Below are positions 25,925 to 35,699 of a DNA stretch of 64,000 nt, in pieces (position 1 is the stretch's first letter; every line of letters begins with the position of its first letter). The DNA is taken from contig NZ_JACARC010000047.1 of the NCBI RefSeq assembly GCF_013386825.1, positions 50,710 to 114,709 of the forward strand. Direction: 5' to 3'. A program made the translations under genes and the position numbers. A model generated the notes under the pieces. That model saw only the letters and a program-made list of their open reading frames with translations, was not told the origin of the DNA and searched no databases. This DNA comes from Pseudomonas sp. IPO3778 (GTDB taxonomy: Bacteria > Pseudomonadota > Gammaproteobacteria > Pseudomonadales > Pseudomonadaceae).

Positions 25925-26356
25925 TCAATTAACGAGGGTGCCATCCAGGGTGATGGTTGCATTCAACACCTTGGACACCGGGCATCCTTCCTTGGCCTTT
26001 TTGCTCAGTTCATCGAACTGCGCCTGGCTCGCGCCTGGGATTTTGGCCTTGAGGATCAAGTGCACGGCGGTGATCGCAAAGCCACCGTCCACTTGGTCCA
26101 GGGTCACTTCGGCCTGGGTGTCGATGCTGTCGGCCTTGAGCCCGGCGTCGCCGAGAATCATGGAGAAGGCCATGGAGAAACAACCGGCATGGGCCGCACC
26201 GATCAGTTCTTCCGGGTTGGTGCCCTTGCCGCCTTCAAAACGGGCCTTGAAGCCGTAGGGTGCTTCACGCAGCACGCCGGTTTCCGTTGAAATGGAACCG
26301 AGGCCGGTTTTCAGATCACCTTCCCAATGGGCGGACGCTTTCTTCTTGATACTCAT
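25925..26356 (-). CDS. osmC: OsmC family peroxiredoxin
   Basis: A 143-residue OsmC protein that reduces organic hydroperoxides with two reactive cysteines: C59 in AAHAGCFSMAF and C125 in KEGCPVSKV. Length and the N-terminal KASAHWEGDLKTG segment fit OsmC rather than Ohr. AGGAG lies 6 nt before the ATG at 26356; the longer frame upstream is not supported. OsmC is normally induced by osmotic and stationary-phase stress through RpoS. Confidence 0.93.
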   Translation of the reverse strand: MSIKKKASAHWEGDLKTGLGSISTETGVLREAPYGFKARFEGGKGTNPEELIGAAHAGCFSMAFSMILGDAGLKADSIDTQAEVTLDQVDGGFAITAVHLILKAKIPGASQAQFDELSKKAKEGCPVSKVLNATITLDGTLVN

Positions 26357-26572
26357 ATCAATCTCCTCGTGCCTGTGGTTTTCCGTCAGTAAGGGTTCTG
26401 AGGATAGAAGCTCTGGCAAAGTTCACCTTGTCGGACTAAACCGTTTTTCCGCCAGGCAAATTCACCTCAGCTATTGAATCTCGGGTATATGCCCTCATTG
26501 CATAGACATGCACATGAAGCGGCAGGTTTTGGCTCGACATAAAACCTGCGGCCCCCTTGGAGAAGCAGGCTT

Positions 26573-27574
26573 ATGAAACCGCTGTCCGACGTAAAATTCT
26601 CAACCCTCGACCTGGTGCCCGTACGGGCCAACGGCAGTCCGGCGCAGTCACTGCGCAACTCCCTGGACCTGGCCCAACACGTTGAAAAATTCGGCTACAA
26701 CCGCTTCTGGGTGGCCGAACACCACAATATGGACGGCATCGCCAGCTCGGCGACCTCGGTATTGCTGGGCTATCTGGCCGGCGGCACCTCGACGATCCGC
26801 GTCGGTTCCGGCGGCGTGATGCTGCCCAATCACGCGCCCCTGGTGATCGCCGAACAGTTCGGCACCCTGGAAAGCCTGTACCCCGGCCGCATCGACCTCG
26901 GCCTGGGCCGCGCGCCGGGCTCCGACCAGATGACCGCCCGCGCCCTGCGCCGTGAACGCTCCGGCAGCGCCGACGACTTCCCGGAAGACGTGGCCGAACT
27001 GATGGCCTACCTCGGCCCGCGCACGCCGGACCAGCGTGTGATCGCCGTACCCGGCACCGGCACCAACGTGCCTGTGTGGCTGCTGGGTTCGAGCCTCTTC
27101 AGTGCGCAGCTTGCAGGCGAGCGCGGCTTGCCTTACGCCTTTGCCTCACATTTCGCACCGCGCCTGATGCACGAGGCGATTCGCGTCTACCGCAATCACT
27201 TCAAGCCTTCGGCCGTGCTGGACAAGCCCTACGTGATGCTCGGCATCCCGCTGGTGGCTGCCGACACCGATGAGCAAGCCGATTACCTGGCCACCTCGGT
27301 GTACCAGCGAATCCTCGCGCTGATGCGTGGGCAAAGCCTGGTACAGCGCCCGCCGGTCAAGACCATGGACGGCCTGTGGCTGCCCCATGAGAAAGACGCC
27401 GTGGGCAGTTTCCTCGGCCTGGCCATGGTGGGCAGCCCGCAGAAGATTCGCGCCAAGCTGGAGGTGTTGGTGGAGCAGACCGGCGCGGATGAGCTGATCT
27501 TTACCTGTGACCTGTACGAGCACGCCGACCGGATTCATTCCTACGAGCTGCTGGCGCAGGTCATGAAGGGCTAA
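26573..27574 (+). CDS. luciferase-like (LLM class) flavin-dependent oxidoreductase
   Basis: A 333-residue TIM-barrel protein of the bacterial luciferase-like family, MsnO8/YhbW subgroup. Family marks: FSTLDLVPVRANGSPAQSL near the N-terminus, RFWVAEHHNMDGIASSAT (about 45-62), RVGSGGVMLPNHAPLVIAEQ (about 80-99), and LDLGLGRAPGSD-like segment at 107-117. It probably uses FMNH2 with an unknown substrate. A good bidirectional terminator follows. Confidence 0.88.
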   Translation: MKPLSDVKFSTLDLVPVRANGSPAQSLRNSLDLAQHVEKFGYNRFWVAEHHNMDGIASSATSVLLGYLAGGTSTIRVGSGGVMLPNHAPLVIAEQFGTLESLYPGRIDLGLGRAPGSDQMTARALRRERSGSADDFPEDVAELMAYLGPRTPDQRVIAVPGTGTNVPVWLLGSSLFSAQLAGERGLPYAFASHFAPRLMHEAIRVYRNHFKPSAVLDKPYVMLGIPLVAADTDEQADYLATSVYQRILALMRGQSLVQRPPVKTMDGLWLPHEKDAVGSFLGLAMVGSPQKIRAKLEVLVEQTGADELIFTCDLYEHADRIHSYELLAQVMKG

Positions 27575-27585
27575 ACCGCAGGCAT

Positions 27586-27616
27586 AAAAAAACCGACGCA
27601 CTTGCGTCGGTTTTTT
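27586..27616. terminator. bidirectional rho-independent terminator
   Basis: AACCGACGCA and TGCGTCGGTT pair around CT, with an A-run on the left and TTTTTT on the right. It ends the LLM oxidoreductase gene on the plus strand and the DUF1161 gene on the minus strand. Confidence 0.92.
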
Positions 27617-27633
27617 ACGTCTGCAACACGGGA

Positions 27634-27861
27634 TCACCCGCGCTTGTAGGCGATTTCCTTGGTACCGGCTTCACAGCTGCCGACAACCGTGTGGTCGCTA
27701 GGTGCAGCACCTTTGTCCACGATTTCCAGGGAGTAGCCCGAAGCGCCTTTAGCGTCGATTTTCGCCGCAATCTCGCTTTTCAGCTCGTCACAAGGCTTGC
27801 CCGCCGCCAGGGCTGTGCCTGCAATGCTCAACAAACCTACCGCCAACAGAAGCTTCTTCAT
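27634..27861 (-). CDS. DUF1161 periplasmic protein (second copy)
   Basis: A 75-residue exported protein paralogous to the one at 25503. The signal peptide ends TALA-AG near residue 20. Two cysteines are kept (C24, C62), as well as the SGYSLEIVDK and VVGSCEAGTKEIAY segments. Unknown function. AAGGAAAG precedes the ATG. Confidence 0.88.
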   Translation of the reverse strand: MKKLLLAVGLLSIAGTALAAGKPCDELKSEIAAKIDAKGASGYSLEIVDKGAAPSDHTVVGSCEAGTKEIAYKRG

Positions 27862-27976
27862 CCGTCACTTTCCTTGCGTTGATCGAAAAGAGCGCGCCGA
27901 CGCCTATCGCCTCGGCACCCTAAGGTTGTAGCGCAGCTTATGGCAATCGGCCAGCCCGCAAGTTCAACCAACGGTA

Positions 27977-28192
27977 TCAACTACTGGCAATACGGAACCC
28001 CACCTTGAGGGTGACCTGGAAATGCGCGGCCTTGCCGTCCTTGATGTGACCACGGGTTTCGGTCACTTCAAACCACTCCAGGTGCTTGATGCTCTTGCTG
28101 GCTTCCGCCAGGGCATTGTTGATGGCCTCCTCGATGCTGGTCGTGGAAGAGCCCACCAGTTCGACTTTCTTGTAGGTGTGATGATCACTCAT
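27977..28192 (-). CDS. dodecin
   Basis: A 71-residue dodecin, a small protein that forms a hollow dodecamer and stores flavin (and often CoA). Typical features: YKKVELVGSS at the N-terminus, SIEEAINNALAEASKS helix, LEWFEVTETRGHI with the flavin-stacking tryptophan W39, and QVTLKVGFRI at the end. AGGAG lies 9 nt before the ATG. Confidence 0.95.
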   Translation of the reverse strand: MSDHHTYKKVELVGSSTTSIEEAINNALAEASKSIKHLEWFEVTETRGHIKDGKAAHFQVTLKVGFRIASS

Positions 28193-28348
28193 AAGGTTTT
28201 TCTCCTGGGTGGTTAATCAAGACTAGCAGTGAATTCTCGTACTGCTTCTGGCGACCATTCCCACGCGAAAGTTCAGATTTACTGCACTTTCTGAAACCGC
28301 CGCAGTCGGAAACAACACACGCCACTCAATCACTCCAGGAGAGCCCAC

Positions 28349-28675
28349 ATGGCCAACACCTCTTTACGCAAAGCGTCATTGGAAAGCATGGAAGCCGAGA
28401 TTTCGAGCCTGCTCAAATCTCTGGAAAGCCTCAAGGACGACGCATCCGACGAGTCGCGCAAAACCCTGAAGGCCCTGAAAAGCAATGCCGAGAATGCCCT
28501 CAAGCACTCCCGCCACCTGATCAGCGATGCCTATGAAGAAAGCAAAGTCAAACTCCGCGAAACCAGTGTTGCGACACGGGACTACGCGCAAGAGCACCCA
28601 TGGACCACCGCCGGCGTCGCCGTTGGCGCGCTGGGTTTGCTGGCGGCTTACTTGCTGTGCAAACGCCGTGACTAA
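28349..28675 (+). CDS. DUF883 (ElaB/YqjD/CsbD-like) membrane-anchored protein
   Basis: A 108-residue protein with a long charged helix (about 8-80) and one C-terminal membrane segment (AGVAVGALGLLAAYLLC), ending in CKRRD. This is the DUF883 family, tail-anchored proteins linked to stationary phase and ribosome binding in E. coli. AGGAG lies 7 nt before the ATG. Its stop overlaps by a few bases the stop of convergent trpI. Confidence 0.9.
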   Translation: MANTSLRKASLESMEAEISSLLKSLESLKDDASDESRKTLKALKSNAENALKHSRHLISDAYEESKVKLRETSVATRDYAQEHPWTTAGVAVGALGLLAAYLLCKRRD

Positions 28676-29568
28676 ACGTCCTGGCGCGCAAGCTCAGCCT
28701 TGAGCCACTGCGCCAGTTGCCGGGCGCGCCCATCCGCGGCGCGCTTGGGTAGCCACAACGCCAGTTGCGCCGGGGTTTCACTGAAGCCCCACGGTGCAAC
28801 CAGGCGCCCCGCTCGCAGGTCTTCGGCCACCAGCGGTTCAGGCGCAATCGCCACCCCCAGCCCCGCCACCGCGGCTTCCAGCAAATAATACAAATGCTCA
28901 AAACCCTGACCGTATTTCAACGCGCCAGCGTCGATCCCGTGGTGCTGCGCCCAGCTGGGCCAGGCTTGCGGGCGTGACGTGGTGTGCAACAGGGCCTCAT
29001 TGCGCAGCGCCTCGGCTGGCGCCTGGCGCAACCGCTCGTAATGGGCGAAACGTGGGCTCATGACCGGGCCAATGCGCTCGCTGGCCAATTCGTACACCTG
29101 CATGTCCGCCGGCCACGGCGGCTCGGCGAACACCAGCAGCGCGTCCAGCCCGGGGCGGCGCGGGTCAAGGTCGCCTTCACCGGCCGACAGGTGCAGGCGC
29201 AAGTCCGGCAACTCGGCGTTCAGGCGACCCAAACGCGGAATAAACCAGCGCGCCAGCAGGCTGCCGGAGCAGCCGAGTACAAACGGCGCGTCGGCGCTGC
29301 TTTGTGTGAGTTCGGCGCAAGTGTCCCGTAAACGCTCAAAGGCTTCAAAACTCGCATCCCTCAGGCGGATGCCGGCATCTGTGAGTTTGAGGCCGCGCCC
29401 ATCCTTGACGAACAGGCTGACACCCAGGTGCTCTTCCAACACCTTGAGCTGTCGGCTGACCGCACCATGGGTGACGTGCAGTTGCTCGGCCGCCTGGCTG
29501 ACACTGTTCAGGCGAGCGGTCGCCTCGAAGGCGCGCAGGGCATTCAGCGGTGGAAGGTCTCGGCTCAT
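28672..29568 (-). CDS. trpI: LysR-type activator of trpBA
   Basis: A 298-residue LysR regulator: a winged HTH at residues 5-64 (LNALRAFEATARLNSVSQAA, then HVTHGAVSRQLKVLEEHLGV) and a ligand-binding domain. Divergent from trpBA, which identifies it as TrpI, the activator that responds to indole-3-glycerol phosphate in Pseudomonas. The start at 29568 (MSRDLPPLN) gives the normal length; the 15 upstream codons are unsupported. Its stop overlaps the DUF883 stop. Confidence 0.93.
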   Translation of the reverse strand: MSRDLPPLNALRAFEATARLNSVSQAAEQLHVTHGAVSRQLKVLEEHLGVSLFVKDGRGLKLTDAGIRLRDASFEAFERLRDTCAELTQSSADAPFVLGCSGSLLARWFIPRLGRLNAELPDLRLHLSAGEGDLDPRRPGLDALLVFAEPPWPADMQVYELASERIGPVMSPRFAHYERLRQAPAEALRNEALLHTTSRPQAWPSWAQHHGIDAGALKYGQGFEHLYYLLEAAVAGLGVAIAPEPLVAEDLRAGRLVAPWGFSETPAQLALWLPKRAADGRARQLAQWLKAELARQDV

Positions 29569-29677
29569 CTGTGAGTTTTCCTGACAGGTTATGGCGATCT
29601 TATCGGTTTTCACGTTGCGGCGTCAGGGGTAGAGTGACCGTCATTGCCTCTTACACATTTTCTACCTGGAGCGTCCC
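29569..29677. promoter_or_regulatory. trpI-trpB divergent promoter region
   Basis: A 109-bp divergent spacer. In P. aeruginosa TrpI binds two sites here and activates trpBA. A TGTGAG element lies at 29570-29575, but I cannot delimit the two sites from this sequence alone. Confidence 0.55.
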
Positions 29678-30904
<1,227 letters not shown>

Positions 30905-31714
30905 ATGAGCCGCCTGCAAACACGTTTTGCGCAACTGAAAGAACAAAACCGCGCCGCCCTGGTGACCTTCGTCACCGCCGGCGACCCGGGGTATGACACC
31001 TCGTTGGCGATCCTCAAGGGCTTGCCGGCGGCGGGCGCCGATGTGATCGAGCTGGGCATGCCCTTCACCGACCCGATGGCCGACGGCCCGGCCATTCAAC
31101 TGGCCAACATCCGCGCACTGACCGCCAAGCAGAACCTCACCAAAACCCTGCAGATGGTGCGTGAGTTCCGCAAGGACAACAGCGACACGCCGCTGGTGTT
31201 GATGGGCTACTTCAACCCGATCCACATGTACGGCGTGCCACGTTTTATCAGCGACGCGAAAGAAGCCGGTGTAGACGGCCTGATCGTGGTCGACATGCCG
31301 CCCGAGCATAATGGCGAGCTGTGCGACCCGGCCCAGGCTGCCGGTATCGACTTTATCCGCCTGACCACGCCGACCACCGATGACGTACGCCTGCCGACCG
31401 TGCTCAATGGCAGTTCCGGGTTTGTGTACTACGTGTCGGTGGCCGGTGTGACCGGTGCCGGTGCCGCGACCCTGGAACACGTCGAAGAAGCCGTGACGCG
31501 CCTACGTCGCCATACCGACCTGCCCATCAGCATCGGTTTTGGCATCCGCACCCCGGAGCAGGCGGCTGCCATCGCCCGCCTGGCAGACGGTGTGGTGGTG
31601 GGTTCGGCACTGATCGATCACATCGCCAACGCCAGCAACGATCAGCAGGCCATCGACGGTGTATTGACCCTGTGTTCGGCGCTGTCGGAAGGTGTGCGCA
31701 ACGCCCGTAAGTAA
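30905..31714 (+). CDS. trpA: tryptophan synthase alpha chain
   Basis: A 269-residue TIM barrel that cleaves indole-3-glycerol phosphate to indole. The catalytic pair is E49 (VIELGMPF) and D60 (TDPMAD), at canonical positions. The phosphate site SIGFGIRTPEQ is near 206-216. The ATG directly follows the trpB stop. Confidence 0.98.
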   Translation: MSRLQTRFAQLKEQNRAALVTFVTAGDPGYDTSLAILKGLPAAGADVIELGMPFTDPMADGPAIQLANIRALTAKQNLTKTLQMVREFRKDNSDTPLVLMGYFNPIHMYGVPRFISDAKEAGVDGLIVVDMPPEHNGELCDPAQAAGIDFIRLTTPTTDDVRLPTVLNGSSGFVYYVSVAGVTGAGAATLEHVEEAVTRLRRHTDLPISIGFGIRTPEQAAAIARLADGVVVGSALIDHIANASNDQQAIDGVLTLCSALSEGVRNARK

Positions 31715-31791
31715 GCTGCTCGTAAGCGGTAGGTAAAGTTCCTGATACAGAGGAATCATGCTGGCAAATCAGCACCTAAGCTAACAAGACC

Positions 31792-31825
31792 AAGGGATTT
31801 CGAACGTGGTTCGAAATCCCTTTTT
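31792..31825 (+). terminator. rho-independent terminator after trpBA
   Basis: GGGATTTCGAA and TTCGAAATCCC (11-bp stem) around CGTGG, followed by TTTTT. It lies 78 nt after trpA and just before the RcnB-family gene, which needs its own promoter or read-through. Confidence 0.9.
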
Positions 31826-31853
31826 GTTGTTTGTGCAGTTGAGGAAACCCCTG

Positions 31854-32300
31854 ATGAAAATGCCAAAGCGTGTGATAGCCGGTCTGGGTGTGCTGTTGCT
31901 TGGCGCCAGCGCCCTGGTGCAAGCCGCACCGTATGACCAAGGTGGCGGGCCAGACCGTGGTGGCCCCCAGGGCCAACAAAACGATCACCGTGGCGATGAT
32001 CATCGCGGGCCGCAGGATAACCACCGTGGCGGGCCTCCCCAGGACTTCGGCCCGGTACGGCAAGTGATCCGTGACAACCATGGCGACTTCCGCCGCGGCG
32101 CACCGCCGCCTCCCGGCATCCACCTGGTGCGCGGCCAACGCCTGCCGCCGAACTACTACGGCGAGCGCCTGGACCCACGGGCGCTCGGCCATCTGCCGCA
32201 ATACCCGGGCTACGAATGGCGCCGCTCGGGCGGGGATATCGTGCTGATCGCGGTGGGTACCAGCATCGTCTATCAGATTCTGGATGGCGCGCTGTACTAG
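31854..32300 (+). CDS. RcnB-family periplasmic protein
   Basis: A 148-residue protein with a Sec signal peptide (about 1-25, ending VQA-AP). A low-complexity region follows (about 27-70), rich in Gly, His, Asp and Arg with recurring HRGD/HRGG units that may bind metal. The C-terminal RcnB domain includes RGQRLPPNYYGERLDP and ends with a hydrophobic segment (DIVLIAVGTSIVYQIL). RcnB in E. coli works in nickel/cobalt balance; here there is no rcnA neighbour. GAGGA lies 8 nt before the ATG. Confidence 0.85.
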   Translation: MKMPKRVIAGLGVLLLGASALVQAAPYDQGGGPDRGGPQGQQNDHRGDDHRGPQDNHRGGPPQDFGPVRQVIRDNHGDFRRGAPPPPGIHLVRGQRLPPNYYGERLDPRALGHLPQYPGYEWRRSGGDIVLIAVGTSIVYQILDGALY

Positions 32301-32311
32301 TAGCTCTCTTC

Positions 32312-32411
32312 TGTAGGAGCGAGCTTGCTCGCGAGAAACGTTAACGGTACCGCGGGGTATCTGACACCCCGCGGCGCTCTCAGGTTTTTCGCGAGCAAGC
32401 TCGCTCCTACA
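32312..32411. repeat. 100-bp palindromic repeat, class C (overlaps the dgoT stop)
   Basis: Arms TGTAGGAGCGAGCTTGCTCG and complement. The spacer has its own inner stem (CCGCGGGGT...ACCCCGCGG). The right arm reaches into the dgoT gene, supplying its TAG stop at 32407-32409. Confidence 0.9.
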
Positions 32412-33711
32412 GTTCTATGCGTTCGACCTTGCCCACCAACAAGATGTAGGACAACGCCCCCAGCAACGCCAGCACCGCGATATACGTAATCGCCGGCGCA
32501 AATGAATCCCCGGTGGCCAGAAAGCCAATCACGATCGGCGTGGTAATCGCCGACAGATTGCCGATGAAATTGAACACCCCACCCGTCAGCCCCAGCAGCC
32601 TTGCGGGCGCCAGGGTCGATACCAGCGACCAGGTGATCGACGCCAGGCCATTGCCGAAAAACGCCACCGCCAGAAACGCAATGACCCACGCCGTGGAGTC
32701 AACGAAGTTGGCGCCAATGATCGCTGTGGAAATCAGCAACCCGCCAATGATCGGCAACTTGCGCGCAAAGCCCACGGACGTTCCCCGGCGAATCAGCCAG
32801 TCGGAAAACAGCCCCGCACACAGCACGCCGACAAACGCCGCGAGAAACGGCAACGACGCCAGCAGGCCGGACTTGATGAAGTCCATGCCGCGATATTTCA
32901 CCAGGTAGGTCGGAAACCACGTCAGGAAAAACCACAGTGTGGAGTTCAGGCAAAACTGCCCCAGGTAAATCCCCCACAGCTTGCGCTTGCTCAGCACTAT
33001 CGCGAGGTCGCCCCAACTGAACGGCGCCTTGGCCGCCTGCGCCTGCATATCCACCAACCCGCCACCTTCGCGGATCAGCTCGATTTCTGCCGCATTGGCG
33101 CCCTTGAAATCCCGAGGCTCGCGATACACCGCATACCAGATCAATGCCCACAGAATGCCCACGCCGCCGGTGGCGACAAACACCATGTGCCAGCCGAACA
33201 CGTGTTGCAGCCAGGCCAACACCGGCGTGAGAAACGCCAGCCCTACAAACTGCCCGGAGGTGTAAACGCCCACCGCGGTAGCCCGCTCACGCTCGGGAAA
33301 CCAGGTGGTGACCACGCGGCTGTTGATCGGGTAAGCCGGGGCCTCCAGGGCGCCCACCGCCATGCGCAATACGAACAGCGCGATAAAGCTGGCGGCGAAG
33401 CCGAGCATCACCGTGGCGATCGACCACAACAGCAGGGCGACGCTGTAGAGAATGCGCGGCGGCACCCGGTCCACCAGCCAGCCGCCGGGGATTTGCATGG
33501 CGGCGTAGGTCCAGCCGAACGCGGAGAAGATCAGCCCCACATGCACCGGGTCGATCCCCAACTCGCTGGTCAGGGCCGGGGCGGCAATCGACAGGTTGCT
33601 GCGGTCGAGGTAGTTGATCACCACCGTGATGAACAGCAGCACCATGATGAAGAAACGCTTTCGGCTGGGCGTGACTAAAGAAGCCTGCCCGGTGAAGGAC
33701 TCGGATTGCAT
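32407..33711 (-). CDS. dgoT: D-galactonate transporter (MFS, anion:cation symporter family)
   Basis: A 434-residue MFS permease with twelve membrane segments. DRSNLSIAAPALTSELGI near residue 36 and GWTYAAMQIPGGWLVDRVPPR near 69-89 are hallmarks of the ACS family (hexuronate, galactonate, glucarate transporters). Assignment to galactonate is from its place downstream of dgoD-dgoA-dgoK. It is the last gene of the operon, with a REPIN between it and dgoD. Its last codons run into a class C repeat. Confidence 0.87.
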   Translation of the reverse strand: MQSESFTGQASLVTPSRKRFFIMVLLFITVVINYLDRSNLSIAAPALTSELGIDPVHVGLIFSAFGWTYAAMQIPGGWLVDRVPPRILYSVALLLWSIATVMLGFAASFIALFVLRMAVGALEAPAYPINSRVVTTWFPERERATAVGVYTSGQFVGLAFLTPVLAWLQHVFGWHMVFVATGGVGILWALIWYAVYREPRDFKGANAAEIELIREGGGLVDMQAQAAKAPFSWGDLAIVLSKRKLWGIYLGQFCLNSTLWFFLTWFPTYLVKYRGMDFIKSGLLASLPFLAAFVGVLCAGLFSDWLIRRGTSVGFARKLPIIGGLLISTAIIGANFVDSTAWVIAFLAVAFFGNGLASITWSLVSTLAPARLLGLTGGVFNFIGNLSAITTPIVIGFLATGDSFAPAITYIAVLALLGALSYILLVGKVERIEL

Positions 33712-33769
33712 GGGGGTTGCCTCTTCTTATGGTTATTGAGGACAGGTCTTACTGAAGAAACGCGATCCC

Positions 33770-33858
33770 TGTAGGAGCTGGCTTGCCTGCGATAGCGGCG
33801 TGTCAGTGCCGCAGATGCAAGCTGACTCACCGCTATCGCAGGCAAGCCAGCTCCCACA
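33770..33858. repeat. REPIN-type palindrome, class A
   Basis: An 89-bp element in the dgo operon between dgoD and dgoT. The spacer resembles that of the copy at 1788. Confidence 0.9.
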
Positions 33859-33883
33859 CTGACGGTGTTTCTTCAGGAGGAAA

Positions 33884-35032
33884 TCACCACTCCGCAAAAC
33901 TCCCATCGGCATGGCGCCAGATCGGGTTGCGCCAGCGGTGGCCGATGGCCGCGCGCTCGATCACGTATTCCTCGTTGATCTCAATGCCCAAGCCTGGCCC
34001 GTTAGGGATCTTCACGAAGCCCTGGTCATAGTCGAAAACGCCCGGATCGCGCACGTAATCCAGCAGGTCGTTGCTCTCGTTGTAGTGAATGCCCAGGCTC
34101 TGTTCCTGGATGAACGCGTTGTAGCAAACCGCGTCCAGCTGCAGGCACGCCGCCAGGGCAATCGGGCCGAGCGGGCAGTGCAGGGCGAGGGCCACGTCGT
34201 AGGCTTCGGCCATGTTGGCGATCTTGCGGGTTTCGGTGATGCCGCCGGCGTGGGAAGCATCCGGCTGGATGATGTCGACGTAGCCTTCACTGAGCACGCG
34301 CTTGAAGTCCCAGCGCGAGAACAGCCGCTCACCGAGGGCAATCGGGGTGCTGGTGAGCGGCGCCAGCTCTTTCAGCGCTTCGTAGTTTTCGCTGAGTACC
34401 GGCTCTTCGATAAACATCAGTTTGTAGGGGTCGAGTTCCTTCATCAGCACCTTGGCCATGGGCTTGTGCACCCGGCCATGGAAGTCGACGCCGATGCCCA
34501 CGTTAGGGCCGACCGCATCACGCACGGCGGCGACGTTGGCCAGGGCCTGGTCGACTTTTTCGAAGCTGTCGAGAAACTGCAGTTCTTCGGTGCCGTTCAT
34601 TTTGACGGCGGTAAAACCACGGGCCACGGCTTCCTTGGCGGCGCGGGCCGTGTCGGCCGGGCGGTCGCCACCGATCCATGAATACACGCGGATCTTGTCC
34701 CGTACCTGGCCGCCCAGCAGGTCGCTGACCGATACGCCGAGGGCCTTGCCCTTGATATCCCACAGCGCCTGATCGATCCCGGCGAGGGCGCTCATGTGGA
34801 TCGCGCCGCCACGGTAGAAACCGCCGCGGTAGAGCACGGTCCAGATGTCTTCGATATTGCGTGGGTCTTTGCCGATCAAGTAGTCGGACAATTCTTCGAC
34901 GGCCGCCGCCACGGTGTGGGCGCGGCCCTCGACCACAGGTTCACCCCAACCGGTCACGCCCTGGTCGGTTTCAACCTTGAGGAAGCACCAGCGCGGCGGG
35001 ACGATGAAGGTGGTCAGTTTGGTGATTTTCAT
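33884..35032 (-). CDS. dgoD: D-galactonate dehydratase
   Basis: A 382-residue enolase-superfamily enzyme that converts D-galactonate to 2-keto-3-deoxy-galactonate. Length equals that of E. coli DgoD. Metal ligands D183 (VDFHGR), E209 (FIEEP) and E235 (LGER), and the catalytic H285 (LHCPLGP) are all seen. H185 in DFHGR is the other general acid/base. It follows dgoA at a 33-bp gap. Confidence 0.95.
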   Translation of the reverse strand: MKITKLTTFIVPPRWCFLKVETDQGVTGWGEPVVEGRAHTVAAAVEELSDYLIGKDPRNIEDIWTVLYRGGFYRGGAIHMSALAGIDQALWDIKGKALGVSVSDLLGGQVRDKIRVYSWIGGDRPADTARAAKEAVARGFTAVKMNGTEELQFLDSFEKVDQALANVAAVRDAVGPNVGIGVDFHGRVHKPMAKVLMKELDPYKLMFIEEPVLSENYEALKELAPLTSTPIALGERLFSRWDFKRVLSEGYVDIIQPDASHAGGITETRKIANMAEAYDVALALHCPLGPIALAACLQLDAVCYNAFIQEQSLGIHYNESNDLLDYVRDPGVFDYDQGFVKIPNGPGLGIEINEEYVIERAAIGHRWRNPIWRHADGSFAEW

Positions 35033-35065
35033 CTTCTTATCTCTCTTGTAGATGGAGAACGCTGA

Positions 35066-35686
35066 TCAGCCCAGGGCATTCCAGGCCGCGACGTAGGCCT
35101 GGGCGTTGCTCGCGACCTGGTCGACGCTCATGCCCGGCTTGAATAACCCGGAGCCCAGGCCGAAGCCTTTGACCCCCGCGTCGAAAAATACCTGCATGTT
35201 GTCCGGGGTGATGCCGCCCACCGGCAGCAGCACCGTGCCCGCGGGCAGTACCGCGAGCCAGGCCTTGACCACCGCCGGGCCCATTTGCTCGGCCGGGAAC
35301 AGTTTCAGTACGTCGGCGCCTTCGGCCAGCGCGGCAAACGCTTCGGTCGGCGTGGCCACACCCGGCGACAGGAACAGGCCCGCCGCCTTGGCAGCCCGCA
35401 GCACCTTGGCATCGCTGTGGGGCATGACGATCACTTGGCCGCCGGCGGCTTTGACTTGATGGACCTGCTCCGGGGTCAGCACGGTGCCGGCGCCGATCAG
35501 GCAATCGGCGGGCAGGCTGTCCCGCAGGATGCGGATGCTGGAATAGGGGTCCGGTGAGTTGAGCGGTACTTCGATCACCCTGAAGCCGGCCTGGTACAGC
35601 ACCTCGCCGATCGCCAGCGCCTCCTCCGGTCGCAGACCGCGCAGGATCGCGATCAAACCGTTGTGTGTCAGTGCTTGCTTGAGCAT
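35066..35686 (-). CDS. dgoA: 2-dehydro-3-deoxy-6-phosphogalactonate aldolase
   Basis: A 206-residue KDPG/KDPGal aldolase that splits the phosphorylated keto-deoxy sugar into pyruvate and glyceraldehyde-3-phosphate. Class I features: GLIAILRGLRPEEA (E/R near 14-17), GAGTVLTPEQV, and FVMPHSDAKV-like segment (here VIVMPHSDAKV). The Schiff-base lysine is in VLKLFPAEQMGP. The start at 35686 has GAGAGG 6 nt upstream and gives the normal length; the longer frame runs into dgoK. Confidence 0.94.
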   Translation of the reverse strand: MLKQALTHNGLIAILRGLRPEEALAIGEVLYQAGFRVIEVPLNSPDPYSSIRILRDSLPADCLIGAGTVLTPEQVHQVKAAGGQVIVMPHSDAKVLRAAKAAGLFLSPGVATPTEAFAALAEGADVLKLFPAEQMGPAVVKAWLAVLPAGTVLLPVGGITPDNMQVFFDAGVKGFGLGSGLFKPGMSVDQVASNAQAYVAAWNALG

Positions 35687-35699
35687 GTCGGGCCTCTCG

